Origin: Mycobacterium colombiense
Lineage (GTDB): Bacteria > Actinomycetota > Actinomycetes > Mycobacteriales > Mycobacteriaceae
Length of the DNA stretch: 36,200 bases
Direction of reading: 5' to 3'
NCBI RefSeq assembly: GCF_003284975.1
Contig: NZ_QMEU01000043.1
Location: forward strand, 1 to 36,200
Shown here: positions 17,777-25,818 of the stretch, one piece after another
Position numbering within the stretch: the first letter of the stretch is position 1
How the letters are laid out: each line of letters starts with the position of its first letter
The notes under the pieces: generated by a model
The model's input: only the letters and a program-made list of their open reading frames with translations
The model's database searches: none
Told to the model about the DNA's origin: nothing
Translations under genes and position numbers: made by a program

Positions 17777-19138
17777 TCACAGACTCCAGGCCATGCGGAA
17801 TTTGTCCGCCACCTGCTCGGGCGCCAGGTCACCGTAGCGCTCCCGCTCCAGGCTGCGCACCGCGACCACCATGTCGACGGCCGGGTCGCCCAGGATGCGG
17901 CGCATCGTCTCTGAACCGTCAAGCGCCGCAATCGCTTCGGACTGCGAATCGGTCAGCCGCACGATACCGTCGCGCACCCGGTCGGATTCGGGCACGGTGG
18001 CCGGGTCGATCGTGACCTCCGGTGGCAGCGTCGCCTGGCATTTGATCCCGTCCAACGCCAGGCCGAGGATGGCCGCCGACGCCAGGTAGGGGTTCGCGGA
18101 AGGGTCGACGATCTTGACCTCCACGTTCCCGCCGTGCGGGGTGCCGGCCCCGCCGGTGACGAACCGCACTGCGGCCTCCCGGTTTTCGGTACCCCAACAG
18201 GCGTAGGCGCCGGCCCAGTTGCCCGGCCGCAACCGCAAGCCGGACACGATCGACCCGCACAGGACGGCTTGAGCCTCCGGCAGCCCGTGCACCAGACCCG
18301 CGACCGCGCTCTTCCCCGCGGCCGTCATGCCCTGGCCGGCGTCGCCGCCGCAGAACAGCGGGCCTTCCGGCGTCGACAGTGAGAAGTGCTGATGCGCACC
18401 GGATCCCGCGCCGTCGGCGAAGGGCGCGGGCGACAGGCTGATCCGCAGCCCGTGCCGACGCGCCGCGCGCCCGATGATCAGCCGCATCAGTATCAGCTGA
18501 TCGGCGGCGGCCACCGGGGACTGCGGCGACAGCGAGATTTCGAACTGGTTGGCGCCGTACTCGGGGTGAAACTGTTCGATCGCGATGCCGGCCCCGGTCG
18601 CCGACCCGATCACGTCGCGAACGAACGCCTCGTGTTCGAGCACACCGGCCAGGCCGTACTGCGCCCACAACGTCGACGGCAGCCGGGTGCCGTCCGGGCC
18701 GACCAACACAAATTCGATTTCGTGCCCGATCGCGGCCTCGATGCCGGCTTCGGCGAGCGCCGCCTCGACGCGCCGCAGCGTGCCCCGGCTGCAGGTCGGC
18801 ACCGGGGTGCCGTCCTGCTCGAAAAATGAGGCGGGCGCCCACGCCAGCCCGTCACCGACAATGCGCAACGCCGACAGATCGATCCGGAGGCGCTGGTCCC
18901 CCACCACGCCCGCATCGGCGGTGAAGGCGATCCCGGTCTGATCGATGGCGAACGCATGCCAGGACGGGCTGGCCCCCAGGCCGGGATCAGCGAACGTGTT
19001 GGTCCGCCGGATCGGGACCGTCTTGGCCAAGGTGAGCCCGGCCGGATTCACCACCGTGCCGATGACCGTGTCGACGCCCTCGGCCTCCAGCTGCGCGATC
19101 GCCGCGGCGGCAAGCGGGGTGCCGGTCATGGCAGCCAT
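17777..19138 (-). CDS. glnA3: Glutamine synthetase-like ligase GlnA3
   Basis: A 453-residue GS-type ligase from ATG 19138, preceded by GAGG at eight bases; a GTG three codons earlier is also possible. Family signs: GHEIEFVLVGPDG, HPEYGANQFEISL, GSGAHQHFSL, an NREAAVRF segment and KIVDPSANPYLAS. The Arg usually found in the last motif is Lys. GlnA3 proteins are not the main glutamine synthetase; actinobacterial members have been reported to gamma-glutamylate polyamines, spermine in M. tuberculosis. Neighbours on the same strand are an F420-type oxidoreductase upstream and a FluG-type amidohydrolase downstream, consistent with amine catabolism. Confidence 0.93.
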   Translation of the reverse strand: MAAMTGTPLAAAAIAQLEAEGVDTVIGTVVNPAGLTLAKTVPIRRTNTFADPGLGASPSWHAFAIDQTGIAFTADAGVVGDQRLRIDLSALRIVGDGLAWAPASFFEQDGTPVPTCSRGTLRRVEAALAEAGIEAAIGHEIEFVLVGPDGTRLPSTLWAQYGLAGVLEHEAFVRDVIGSATGAGIAIEQFHPEYGANQFEISLSPQSPVAAADQLILMRLIIGRAARRHGLRISLSPAPFADGAGSGAHQHFSLSTPEGPLFCGGDAGQGMTAAGKSAVAGLVHGLPEAQAVLCGSIVSGLRLRPGNWAGAYACWGTENREAAVRFVTGGAGTPHGGNVEVKIVDPSANPYLASAAILGLALDGIKCQATLPPEVTIDPATVPESDRVRDGIVRLTDSQSEAIAALDGSETMRRILGDPAVDMVVAVRSLERERYGDLAPEQVADKFRMAWSL

Positions 19139-19186
19139 TTTCCCCACCTCGCAACGACCCGGACGGCAAACGGCGTCACCGCACGC

Positions 19187-20068
19187 TCAGTTCTGCCGGC
19201 CGACGAGTTCGGTGACGAAGCGATCGAGGAAACCGTCCACCGGTGCCTTGCCCACCGGCCGGATGACGAATTTCGTCAGGCCCGCCTCGAGGTAGGCGTC
19301 CAGCTGCCGGTGCAACCGATCCCACCCCGCGGCGACGAGCTCGCCGGGGTCACGGTCCGGGCGACGCCGGTGCACCGCCGCGGCCAACTCCGCGGGCAAT
19401 TCTTCGTCGGCGACGGCCAGGGAGATGCCGAAATGGTCGGGCTCGATGCTGCGGCCGGCGTGCCCGGCGGCTCGCTCGATCGCCTCGCGCCCGGCGCGCG
19501 CCTCGGCGGGGGTGAGGAAACTGCCCAGCCAGCCGTCGCCGAGCGCGCCGATGCGCCGAAACGCGGCCGGCGCCGAGCCGCCTACCCAAATATCAAGCGG
19601 CGGAGATGGTTTCGGTGCGACGGCCACGTCGGTGACGCTGAAATACCGGCCGGTGAACGTCGTCGAATCCTCCACCAGCGCCGCGCGCAACAGCCGCAGC
19701 GACTCGTCGAACACCGCCGCGCGCTCGCCATCGGGGACCACGAAGACCTCGCGCTCGGCCGGTATCGCCGAACGCAAGCCGAAGACGGGAAGGACCCGCT
19801 TGGGCGCGACGGCCGCCAGGGACGCCAACTGCTTTGCCACCAGCACCGGATGCCGACCCGGAAGCACGGCCACCGACGTCCCCACCTTCAACCGGGTCGT
19901 CCGGGCCAGCGCGTACGCCATGCCGACCATCGGATCGACCGCCGGGGAGTACACCAGTTCGGAAAACCACAGCGAGTCCACCCCGTTGGCCTCGAGGTGA
20001 TCCACGATGGCGGCCAGTTGATCCGGCGCGGTATCGGCACCCAAACCGACGCCGAAGCGAATCTTCAC
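19187..20068 (-). CDS. LLM-class F420-dependent oxidoreductase
   Basis: A 293-residue luciferase-like TIM-barrel enzyme from GTG 20068, chosen because GGGAGG precedes it and KIRFGVGLGADTAPD is a normal LLM start. Signs include DSLWFSELVYSPAVDPMVGMAYALARTTRLKVGTSV in pieces, LPGRHPVLVAKQLASL, and PPLDIWVGGSAPAAFRRI with GDGWLGSF. These enzymes use F420 or flavin. It precedes glnA3 by 48 bp and is likely cotranscribed. From memory M. tuberculosis has no counterpart at this place. Substrate unknown. Confidence 0.87.
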   Translation of the reverse strand: MKIRFGVGLGADTAPDQLAAIVDHLEANGVDSLWFSELVYSPAVDPMVGMAYALARTTRLKVGTSVAVLPGRHPVLVAKQLASLAAVAPKRVLPVFGLRSAIPAEREVFVVPDGERAAVFDESLRLLRAALVEDSTTFTGRYFSVTDVAVAPKPSPPLDIWVGGSAPAAFRRIGALGDGWLGSFLTPAEARAGREAIERAAGHAGRSIEPDHFGISLAVADEELPAELAAAVHRRRPDRDPGELVAAGWDRLHRQLDAYLEAGLTKFVIRPVGKAPVDGFLDRFVTELVGRQN

Positions 20069-20170
20069 CGCCGCCTCCCTCTGAGCTCTCTCACCCACAC
20101 CGCAACGTCGGCGGCGCGTCTTTTGTGCCCGGGGCGCGCGTCATCACCGGATGGCCGGGCTACGCGAAAA

Positions 20171-20665
20171 CTAGCCGCGACTGGGGATAGTCAGCTTGCA
20201 CGCTTGGCCGATGTCGAGGGTCCGCAGCACTCGGCCCATGCCGACCCACAGCGCGCAGGACAGTGCCAGGTCGGCCAGCAACTCGTCGGAGAAGTGTGCG
20301 GCGCACCGGCTCCAGAAGTCTTCGTCGTCGCGCAGCGCGGTGTGCTCGGTGGCGAAGCGGTCGGCGAACTCGGCGGCCAGCCGCTCCTGTTCGCTGTAGC
20401 CGGGCCAGGTGCGCCACTCGTGGACGTGGTCGTAGAGCTCCTCGTCGACACCCGCCGCGGGTCCGTCTTCATCGCGGGTGTTGACGCAGACGACGCATTC
20501 GTTGCGGTGGGCGATCACGGCGCGGGCTAGTTCGCGGGTGCGGATCGGCAACCGGTTCTTGGTGTACACCGCCTGGCTGAAGCCGCCGAGCGCGCCGCCG
20601 ATGTCCGGGGACTTCACAAACCAGCCGGCCAGGTCGTCGTCAGCAAAAGTTCCGATTCGGCTCAT
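20171..20665 (-). CDS. Carboxymuconolactone decarboxylase / AhpD-fold protein
   Basis: A 164-residue helical protein from ATG 20665; an ATG at 20692 would add nine residues, and neither has a strong ribosome site. The AhpD-type redox motif is CVVC in AHRNECVVCVNTRDEDG, in the fold's usual place after the RTRELARAVIA helix. Members act as peroxidases, thiol-redox proteins or decarboxylases; the CxxC points to redox activity. It lies between the efflux gene and the LLM oxidoreductase on the same strand. Confidence 0.83.
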   Translation of the reverse strand: MSRIGTFADDDLAGWFVKSPDIGGALGGFSQAVYTKNRLPIRTRELARAVIAHRNECVVCVNTRDEDGPAAGVDEELYDHVHEWRTWPGYSEQERLAAEFADRFATEHTALRDDEDFWSRCAAHFSDELLADLALSCALWVGMGRVLRTLDIGQACKLTIPSRG

Positions 20666-20730
20666 GGCGTGATGGTACGCCCGCGTCGTCATCCGGGTTG
20701 GGGATGTCGGCGAATGCGTATCGGCACCGG

Positions 20731-22800
20731 TTAGCGAGCGGGCGACGCAATTGCCACGGTCGGCTGTTCCTCATGCCAATCCCGTTGGGCCAGAACGCGA
20801 TGCGCGACGCGGTCCAGCGCCGCCTCCACCGCGCGGCGGTCCGGGCGGCCCTCGAATCCCGGTGACCGGGCAAGCTTGTCGACCAGCCAGGCCAACAGCA
20901 GCGAGTGCACGTATGCGACCTGTTGTCCCCCGGCCGGGGTGAGCCACATCTGCTCGCCGTCGCGCTGCGCGTAACCCCCGGATACCAGTCGGGCGAAGGT
21001 GGGCTCGAGCACCTCGAACGGTATCCGGTGGTAGTCGGCCATGTCGGTGAGCCGGGCGGTCCCGTACATCTGGGTGTAGCGATTGATCCGCAAGACCCCC
21101 CACAGTCCGGCGACGTCGAGCCGGCAATCGGGTCGCATGGCGATGCTGCGCAACCGCATGCCGGTCTCGCCGCGCAGCATCCGCGCGATCGCGTTCTCCA
21201 GCATCTGGTCGGGCGTCTCGGTGGTCGGCATGCCGAACGCGTCGCCGAGATCGATTGTGCTGTCGTGGATGTCGCGCAGCGGGATCTCGCGCAAGAACAG
21301 CGCCAGCACGAATCCGACTAGAGCGACCGGCGCCGCCCAGAAGAAGACCTGGGTGAGCGACTCGGCGTAGGCCGCCACGATCGGGGCGGCCACGTCATGC
21401 GGTTGCCGGTGCAAGGCCCCCGGTGAACTGACCGCACTGGGCGGCGCGCCGCTGGCCGCCAGGGCCGGACCGATGCGGCCGTTGAGGAAGTTCACGAACA
21501 GCGAACCGAAAATGGCCGCGCCGAACGAACTTCCGATGGTCCGGAAAAACGTCACTCCCGAGGTGGCGACGCCGAGGTCTTCGAAGTTCGACGTGTTCTG
21601 CACGATCAGGATCAGCACCTGCATGGACAACCCGATGCCGGCGCCGAGGATCACCAGGTAAAGCGACTGGATCAGGGCGGAGGTGGACGGCTGCATGCGC
21701 GACATCAGCAGGAAGGCCAACGCCATCAGCGCGGTGCCGGCCACCGGAAAGATCTTGTAGCGCCCGGTCCGGCCGACGATGGTGCCGCTGCCTGTGGAGG
21801 TGACCAGCATGCCGAGCACCATGGGCAGGGTGCGCAGGCCCGAGGTGGTCGCCGAAACCCCGTTGACGTACTGCATATAGGTCGGCAGGAAGGTCATCGC
21901 GCCCAGCATGGCGAAGCCCACGACGAAGGACAGCACGCAGCAGACGGCGAACACCGGGCTGCCGAACAACCGAATCGGCAAGATGGGTTCGGCGGCGCGC
22001 CGTTCCACTATCACGAACACGCCGAGCGCTATCGCGGCGCCGACGAACAGACCGATGATCGTCGGTGATCCCCACGGGTAGAGGGTGCCGCCCCAGCTGG
22101 TGGCCAGCGTCAGGCCCGCGGCGCCCAGGCCCACGAACGTGATGCCGGCGTAGTCGATGACGGGCTTGGCGGACGCGGTCAGGGCGGGAATCGCCGCTGC
22201 GGCAACGAAGATGACCACGACCGAGATCGGCACGTTGACCCAGAACGCCCACCGCCAGGTCAGGTAGTCGGTGAAGTAGCCGCCGAGCAGCGGGCCGATG
22301 ACCGTGGTGACGCCGAAGACCGCCCCGAGGATGCCCTGATATCGGCCCCGCTCGCGCAGGGGGACGACCTCGCCGATCAGCGCGCTGGCCGTGACGGTGA
22401 TGGCCCCACCGCCGATCCCTTGCAGGGCGCGCGCGCCCACCAGCATGGCCATCGACTGGGCCAGTCCGCACAGTATCGAGCCGACGACGAAAAATACTAT
22501 GGCCGTTTGGAATACGCGTTTGCGGCCGAACACGTCGCCGAGCTTGCCCACCAGCGCGGTGACGATCGTCGATGCGAGCAGATAGCTGGTGACCACCCAG
22601 GACTGATGCCCGGCATCGCCCAGGTTGGCGACGATGGTCGGCAGCGCCGTCGCGACGATGGTCTGGTCCAGCGCCGCGAGCAGCATGCCGAGCACGATCG
22701 CGATGAAGATCAGATTGCGTCGCTGCGGGCTGATCAGCTCGCCGCTGGATGCGGCACCGGAAGCGGGGCGAGTTTGGGTCGCTGCCCTTGGGCTCGTCAT
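20731..22800 (-). CDS. DHA2-type multidrug efflux MFS transporter with C-terminal winged-helix-like domain (Rv1877)
   Basis: A 689-residue protein. The first 520 residues form a 14-TM drug:proton antiporter: LDQTIVATALPTIVANLGD at the first helix is the DHA2 signature, LGDVFGRKRVFQ is motif A, and GGAITVTASALIGEVVPLRERGRYQG follows. A further 130 cytoplasmic residues at the C-terminus contain a helix-turn-helix-like stretch (ARLTDMADYHRIPFEVLEPTF, then ARLVSGGYAQRDGEQMWLTPAG), similar to MarR-type winged helices. Length matches Rv1877 (about 687 aa), so the fusion is old. It follows bfrA by 36 bp. The substrates are not known. Confidence 0.93.
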   Translation of the reverse strand: MTSPRAATQTRPASGAASSGELISPQRRNLIFIAIVLGMLLAALDQTIVATALPTIVANLGDAGHQSWVVTSYLLASTIVTALVGKLGDVFGRKRVFQTAIVFFVVGSILCGLAQSMAMLVGARALQGIGGGAITVTASALIGEVVPLRERGRYQGILGAVFGVTTVIGPLLGGYFTDYLTWRWAFWVNVPISVVVIFVAAAAIPALTASAKPVIDYAGITFVGLGAAGLTLATSWGGTLYPWGSPTIIGLFVGAAIALGVFVIVERRAAEPILPIRLFGSPVFAVCCVLSFVVGFAMLGAMTFLPTYMQYVNGVSATTSGLRTLPMVLGMLVTSTGSGTIVGRTGRYKIFPVAGTALMALAFLLMSRMQPSTSALIQSLYLVILGAGIGLSMQVLILIVQNTSNFEDLGVATSGVTFFRTIGSSFGAAIFGSLFVNFLNGRIGPALAASGAPPSAVSSPGALHRQPHDVAAPIVAAYAESLTQVFFWAAPVALVGFVLALFLREIPLRDIHDSTIDLGDAFGMPTTETPDQMLENAIARMLRGETGMRLRSIAMRPDCRLDVAGLWGVLRINRYTQMYGTARLTDMADYHRIPFEVLEPTFARLVSGGYAQRDGEQMWLTPAGGQQVAYVHSLLLAWLVDKLARSPGFEGRPDRRAVEAALDRVAHRVLAQRDWHEEQPTVAIASPAR

Positions 22801-22836
22801 ACCTGGGCGACGTTACCTATTTCGCCGCCGGCCGGG

Positions 22837-23316
22837 TCAGCTGGGTGGGCGCGACACGCACTGCGCCGAGTACAACTCCACGCCCAGCTTGTCCATCAAC
22901 TCGAGCTGGGTTTCGAGGTAGTCGATGTGCTTTTCCTCATCGGCCACGATGTTCTCGAACAGCGTCGCGGTGGTGGAGTCCTGCTTTTCGCGGCACAGGA
23001 TGATCGCCGGCTTGAGCCGCTCCATCACCTCGTACTCGATGGCCAGGTCGGCCTCGAACTGCTCACGCAGCGTCTGACCGATGCGCAGCGAGAAGAGGCG
23101 CTGGTAGTTCGGCAATCCGTCGAGCAGAAGAATGCGGTCGGTGATCGCCTCGGCGTGTCGCATCTCGTCGAAGGACTCGGCCCGGGTGTGCCCAGCTAAC
23201 TCGGTGAAACCCCAGTTGTCCTGCATCTTGGAGTGCAGGAAGTATTGGTTGATCGCGGTGAGCTCGCTGGTCAGCTGCTCGTTGAGCAGACGCAAAACTT
23301 CCGGATCCCCTTGCAT
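22837..23316 (-). CDS. bfrA: Bacterioferritin
   Basis: A 159-residue heme-containing ferritin, the same length as M. tuberculosis BfrA. ATG 23316 (after a GGAGTGAC region) begins MQGDPEVLRLLNEQLTSEL; open frame further upstream is not coding. Ferroxidase ligands E18, E51 and H54 are visible, with Met52 as the heme ligand (DEMRHAE). The later ExxH of VADEEKHIDYLE supplies the rest. It assembles into a 24-subunit iron store. Two IdeR boxes upstream suggest activation by iron-loaded IdeR. A bfd gene diverges from the same region. Confidence 0.95.
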   Translation of the reverse strand: MQGDPEVLRLLNEQLTSELTAINQYFLHSKMQDNWGFTELAGHTRAESFDEMRHAEAITDRILLLDGLPNYQRLFSLRIGQTLREQFEADLAIEYEVMERLKPAIILCREKQDSTTATLFENIVADEEKHIDYLETQLELMDKLGVELYSAQCVSRPPS

Positions 23317-23481
23317 TGTCACTCCTATGGTGTGAGCGGCTGACGTGTGGCCGCGGCGGGCACGCTGGGCTGGAGCGCACAAACCTGGGCTGTAGCAGCA
23401 CTTTGCCACGGCCGCTGAGAATGTTCCAGCAAGGTTTGGCTGCGCTCAGTGGGTCCGCGAGTGGGGTAAGTCACCCCTTGG

Positions 23482-23500
23482 TTAGGTTAGACTGAGCTAA
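23482..23500. promoter_or_regulatory. IdeR iron box 1
   Basis: TTAGGTTAGACTGAGCTAA is close to the 19-bp IdeR consensus TTAGGTTAGGCTAACCTAA. It lies between bfrA (minus) and bfd (plus), 165 bp from the bfrA ATG. Tandem IdeR boxes of this kind are known upstream of M. tuberculosis bfrA, where IdeR-Fe2+ activates. The motif match is direct; regulation is inferred. Confidence 0.85.
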
Positions 23501-23505
23501 TGAAC

Positions 23506-23524
23506 TTAGGTTAGACTCCACTAA
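23506..23524. promoter_or_regulatory. IdeR iron box 2
   Basis: TTAGGTTAGACTCCACTAA, second iron box, starts 24 bp after box 1 (five bases between). Both are in the same orientation and share the left half TTAGGTTAGACT. It is 129 bp before the bfd start. With box 1 it could control both genes. Confidence 0.85.
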
Positions 23525-23653
23525 TATGCGGCGTATGGATTCGGCCCCATCGCCCCGGTGCCCGATGACTCGGAACGCCGGCGGCCGGGACGATTCGCAG
23601 CCGCTGGACCGGGCTTTCGACGAAGGGGACGCCGACATGCGGGAGGTGCGCTG

Positions 23654-23839
23654 ATGTACGTGTGCCTCTGTGTTGGGGCCACCAACCAGACCGTGTGCGA
23701 CGTCGTCGCGCAGGGCGCATCGACCTCCAAAGAGATCGCCGCCGCGTGCGGGGCCGGTGGCGACTGCGGCCGCTGCCGGCGCACCCTGCGGGCGATCCTG
23801 GCCGCCTCGGCCAAGCTGGAGACGGCCCGCTCGGCCTAG
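23654..23839 (+). CDS. bfd: Bacterioferritin-associated ferredoxin
   Basis: A 61-residue [2Fe-2S] protein from ATG 23654, with GGGAGGTG as ribosome site. The Bfd cysteine set is visible as CLC near the N-terminus and CGRC near residues 38-41, with the usual spacing of about 31 residues between pairs. Bfd binds bacterioferritin and donates electrons to release stored iron. It is divergent from bfrA across two IdeR boxes. It converges on the enoyl-CoA hydratase gene with 20 bp between stops. Confidence 0.9.
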   Translation: MYVCLCVGATNQTVCDVVAQGASTSKEIAAACGAGGDCGRCRRTLRAILAASAKLETARSA

Positions 23840-23859
23840 CCGCCGTCAGCCTTTGTTGC

Positions 23860-24609
23860 TCAACTTTTGTTAAAGGCGGCCAGCGCCGCGGCGTTGGCCT
23901 GCGCGCCCATGAGCTCGGCGAAGTGGGCGTTTTCGCGGGCGGTGGCCGCCACAATCTCGGGCCGGACGGGCTCCATCATGGTGTGCTTGACGGCCATCAA
24001 GCTCGAGATCGGCCGGGAGGCAAGGATTTCCGCGTGCTGACGGGCCTGCGTCAGCAGCTCATCCGGTTCGCAGACCCGCCAGACCAGCCCCATCCGCAGG
24101 GCATCCTCGGCGCCGACCCATTCCGACGACATCAGCAGCCATGCCGCGTTCTGCCGGCCCACCAGCTGGGGCAGCAGGTATGACGATGCCGCTTCGGGCG
24201 CCACGCCCAGGCTGGTGAACGGGCACTTCAGGCGGGCGGTCGACGACATGAACGCGAGATCGGCGTAGCCGAGGATGGTGGCGCCGATGCCCACGCCGAC
24301 GCCGTTCACCGCGCAGATCAGCGGCTTGGGAAAAGCGCTGAGCGCGCTGATCAATCCGACGAAGCCATGCTTGCCCGGGGTGAAGTCCGGGTCGGTGATG
24401 CGTGCCTGCATTTCGGCCAGATCGGTACCGGCGCTGAAACCACGGCCCGCGCCGGTCAGCAGCACGACCGCGACCTCGGGATCGTCGGCGGCGGCCAGCA
24501 GGGCCTCCGCGGTGGCGTCGTAGAGGGCTTCGTTGAACGCGTTGAGCGCCTCGGGCCGGTTCAATGTGAGGGTGCGTACCCTTTTGTCGTCATCGATCTG
24601 CAGCGTCAC
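23860..24609 (-). CDS. Enoyl-CoA hydratase/isomerase family protein
   Basis: A 249-residue crotonase-fold protein from GTG 24609. Signature text: LNRPEALNAFNEALYDA, the first oxyanion region GAGRGFSAGTDLAEM and the second KPLICAVNGVGVGIGATILGYADLAF. The Glu of the usual catalytic pairs cannot be assigned with confidence: the second position is FTSLGVAPEAASS, with one Glu present in PEA. It is probably the last gene of the oxyR-led series, 18 bp after the PPOX gene. Substrate unknown. Confidence 0.87.
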   Translation of the reverse strand: MTLQIDDDKRVRTLTLNRPEALNAFNEALYDATAEALLAAADDPEVAVVLLTGAGRGFSAGTDLAEMQARITDPDFTPGKHGFVGLISALSAFPKPLICAVNGVGVGIGATILGYADLAFMSSTARLKCPFTSLGVAPEAASSYLLPQLVGRQNAAWLLMSSEWVGAEDALRMGLVWRVCEPDELLTQARQHAEILASRPISSLMAVKHTMMEPVRPEIVAATARENAHFAELMGAQANAAALAAFNKS

Positions 24610-24627
24610 GCCAGCAGCCTAACCAGG

Positions 24628-25071
24628 CTAGCCGTTGCTATAGACGCGGGTTGGCGCGATCAACACCACGGCACGACCCTCGGCGGCCATCACCCTGTCG
24701 TACTCGTCCCAGTCGTCATGGGTGCCGCCCGCGGCGGTGAACACGTCGCGAAGCAGCAGTCGCAATTGATCGGCGTCCGTCAGCCACGGGCGGCCGTCGG
24801 CCGGGCCGGCCAGCTCGGCGCGGCCCTCGACCGTCGCCCACTGCCACCCGTTTCGAAAGGTGACGGCCAACTGCGGTCGGGCCCGCAGGTTGGCCAGCTT
24901 CACCTTGCCGTAGGTGGTGAAGCCGAGAACTGGCTGGCCGTCCGCGGGGTGCGTCAGCAACCCCACGTTCACCAGCGAAGCCTGGACCGTCGCGTCAGCG
25001 CGGACGGTCGACACCACCGCCAGGCCGCTTTCCGTCGCGGCTAAGGCGACCGCGTCGCGCAGTGTTGTCAT
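24628..25071 (-). CDS. PPOX/F420-type split-barrel oxidoreductase, Rv1875 type
   Basis: A 147-residue split beta-barrel protein, the same length as Rv1875. The opening TTLRDAVALAATESGLAVVSTVRADATVQASLVNVG, the YGKVKLANLRARPQLAVTFRNG cofactor segment, and WATVEGRAEL are typical of F420-binding pyridoxamine-oxidase-like enzymes. Nine bases separate it from the EthD-like gene upstream and 18 from the hydratase downstream, so one transcript is likely. Substrate unknown. Confidence 0.87.
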   Translation of the reverse strand: MTTLRDAVALAATESGLAVVSTVRADATVQASLVNVGLLTHPADGQPVLGFTTYGKVKLANLRARPQLAVTFRNGWQWATVEGRAELAGPADGRPWLTDADQLRLLLRDVFTAAGGTHDDWDEYDRVMAAEGRAVVLIAPTRVYSNG

Positions 25072-25080
25072 GTGAGCCCC

Positions 25081-25782
25081 TCATCCGTTGAACGGGCTGG
25101 CGAAGACGTACCGGCTCGTCGGCACCGTGTCGATGTTCTCGTTGGCGCCAAAGGCGCTGGTGCTGGCGACCATTCGCCCCAGTCGGTCCTGTAGGTCGTC
25201 GTCATTGGCGGCTCCGAAGAAGGCGTGGAGGTCGGTGATGGCCTCGATCGGGAACAACTCCTCGACGATGCCGGCGATTCCCGGCGCGTCCGGGGTCAGC
25301 GCCCGCACCACCCAGTTCTGGGTGTAGCCGAACGTCGACTGCGTTTCGATGGCCACCGAGGTGTGGTGACCCTGCCACCGCGTCAGCCAGGTCGCCTGGT
25401 CCATGTCGGCGGGCCGGCGTAGCAGCGCGATGTTGGCCAAACCCGGTGTGCGAGCGCCAGATTCAACGGCTGGGGCCATCAGCGGGACGGATTCGGTCAC
25501 CAGATACGCGGCGAGCTGTTCACATTCCTGGGCGAGGAATTTGAACGCCGCCGTCATCTGCTCGCCGTAGCACTGCTGGGTCCACATGCTCACCACCGCC
25601 GCGACCGGCGGGTCCAGGGTGGTCAGTGTCATCAGCGAGTGGCGCACGGTGCTGTCGCGCACGTTCATCTGCAGCCCGGCGACGCCCAGTTGCAGCAGCG
25701 CGTCGGCGACGTGACCCCGTTGCCGGGCACACCACGCGTCATCCGGCTCGGCCCGCCTGAGCACCGCGATCACCTTTTCCAT
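25081..25782 (-). CDS. EthD-domain-like protein, Rv1874 type
   Basis: A 233-residue protein. It has two ferredoxin-like halves: N-terminal MEKVIAVLRRAEPDDAWCARQRGHV and second ALLRRPADMDQATWLTRWQGHHTSVAIETQSTFGYTQNWV, which is the EthD/stress-barrel pattern (DMDxxxWLxxWxxHH). Dimeric alpha-beta barrels of this type include EthD and heme- or quinone-modifying enzymes. It follows oxyR by 36 bp and leads to the PPOX gene. Function unknown. Confidence 0.8.
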   Translation of the reverse strand: MEKVIAVLRRAEPDDAWCARQRGHVADALLQLGVAGLQMNVRDSTVRHSLMTLTTLDPPVAAVVSMWTQQCYGEQMTAAFKFLAQECEQLAAYLVTESVPLMAPAVESGARTPGLANIALLRRPADMDQATWLTRWQGHHTSVAIETQSTFGYTQNWVVRALTPDAPGIAGIVEELFPIEAITDLHAFFGAANDDDLQDRLGRMVASTSAFGANENIDTVPTSRYVFASPFNG

Positions 25783-25818
25783 AGGCAGAACCTACCCGGG
25801 ACGGGCCGCCGGGTAGGC

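Noticed and set aside
18956..20530. 524-residue open frame on the plus strand over glnA3 and the LLM gene
   Set aside because: Antisense shadow with Arg/Gly-rich composition and no motif; the minus-strand genes are certain.
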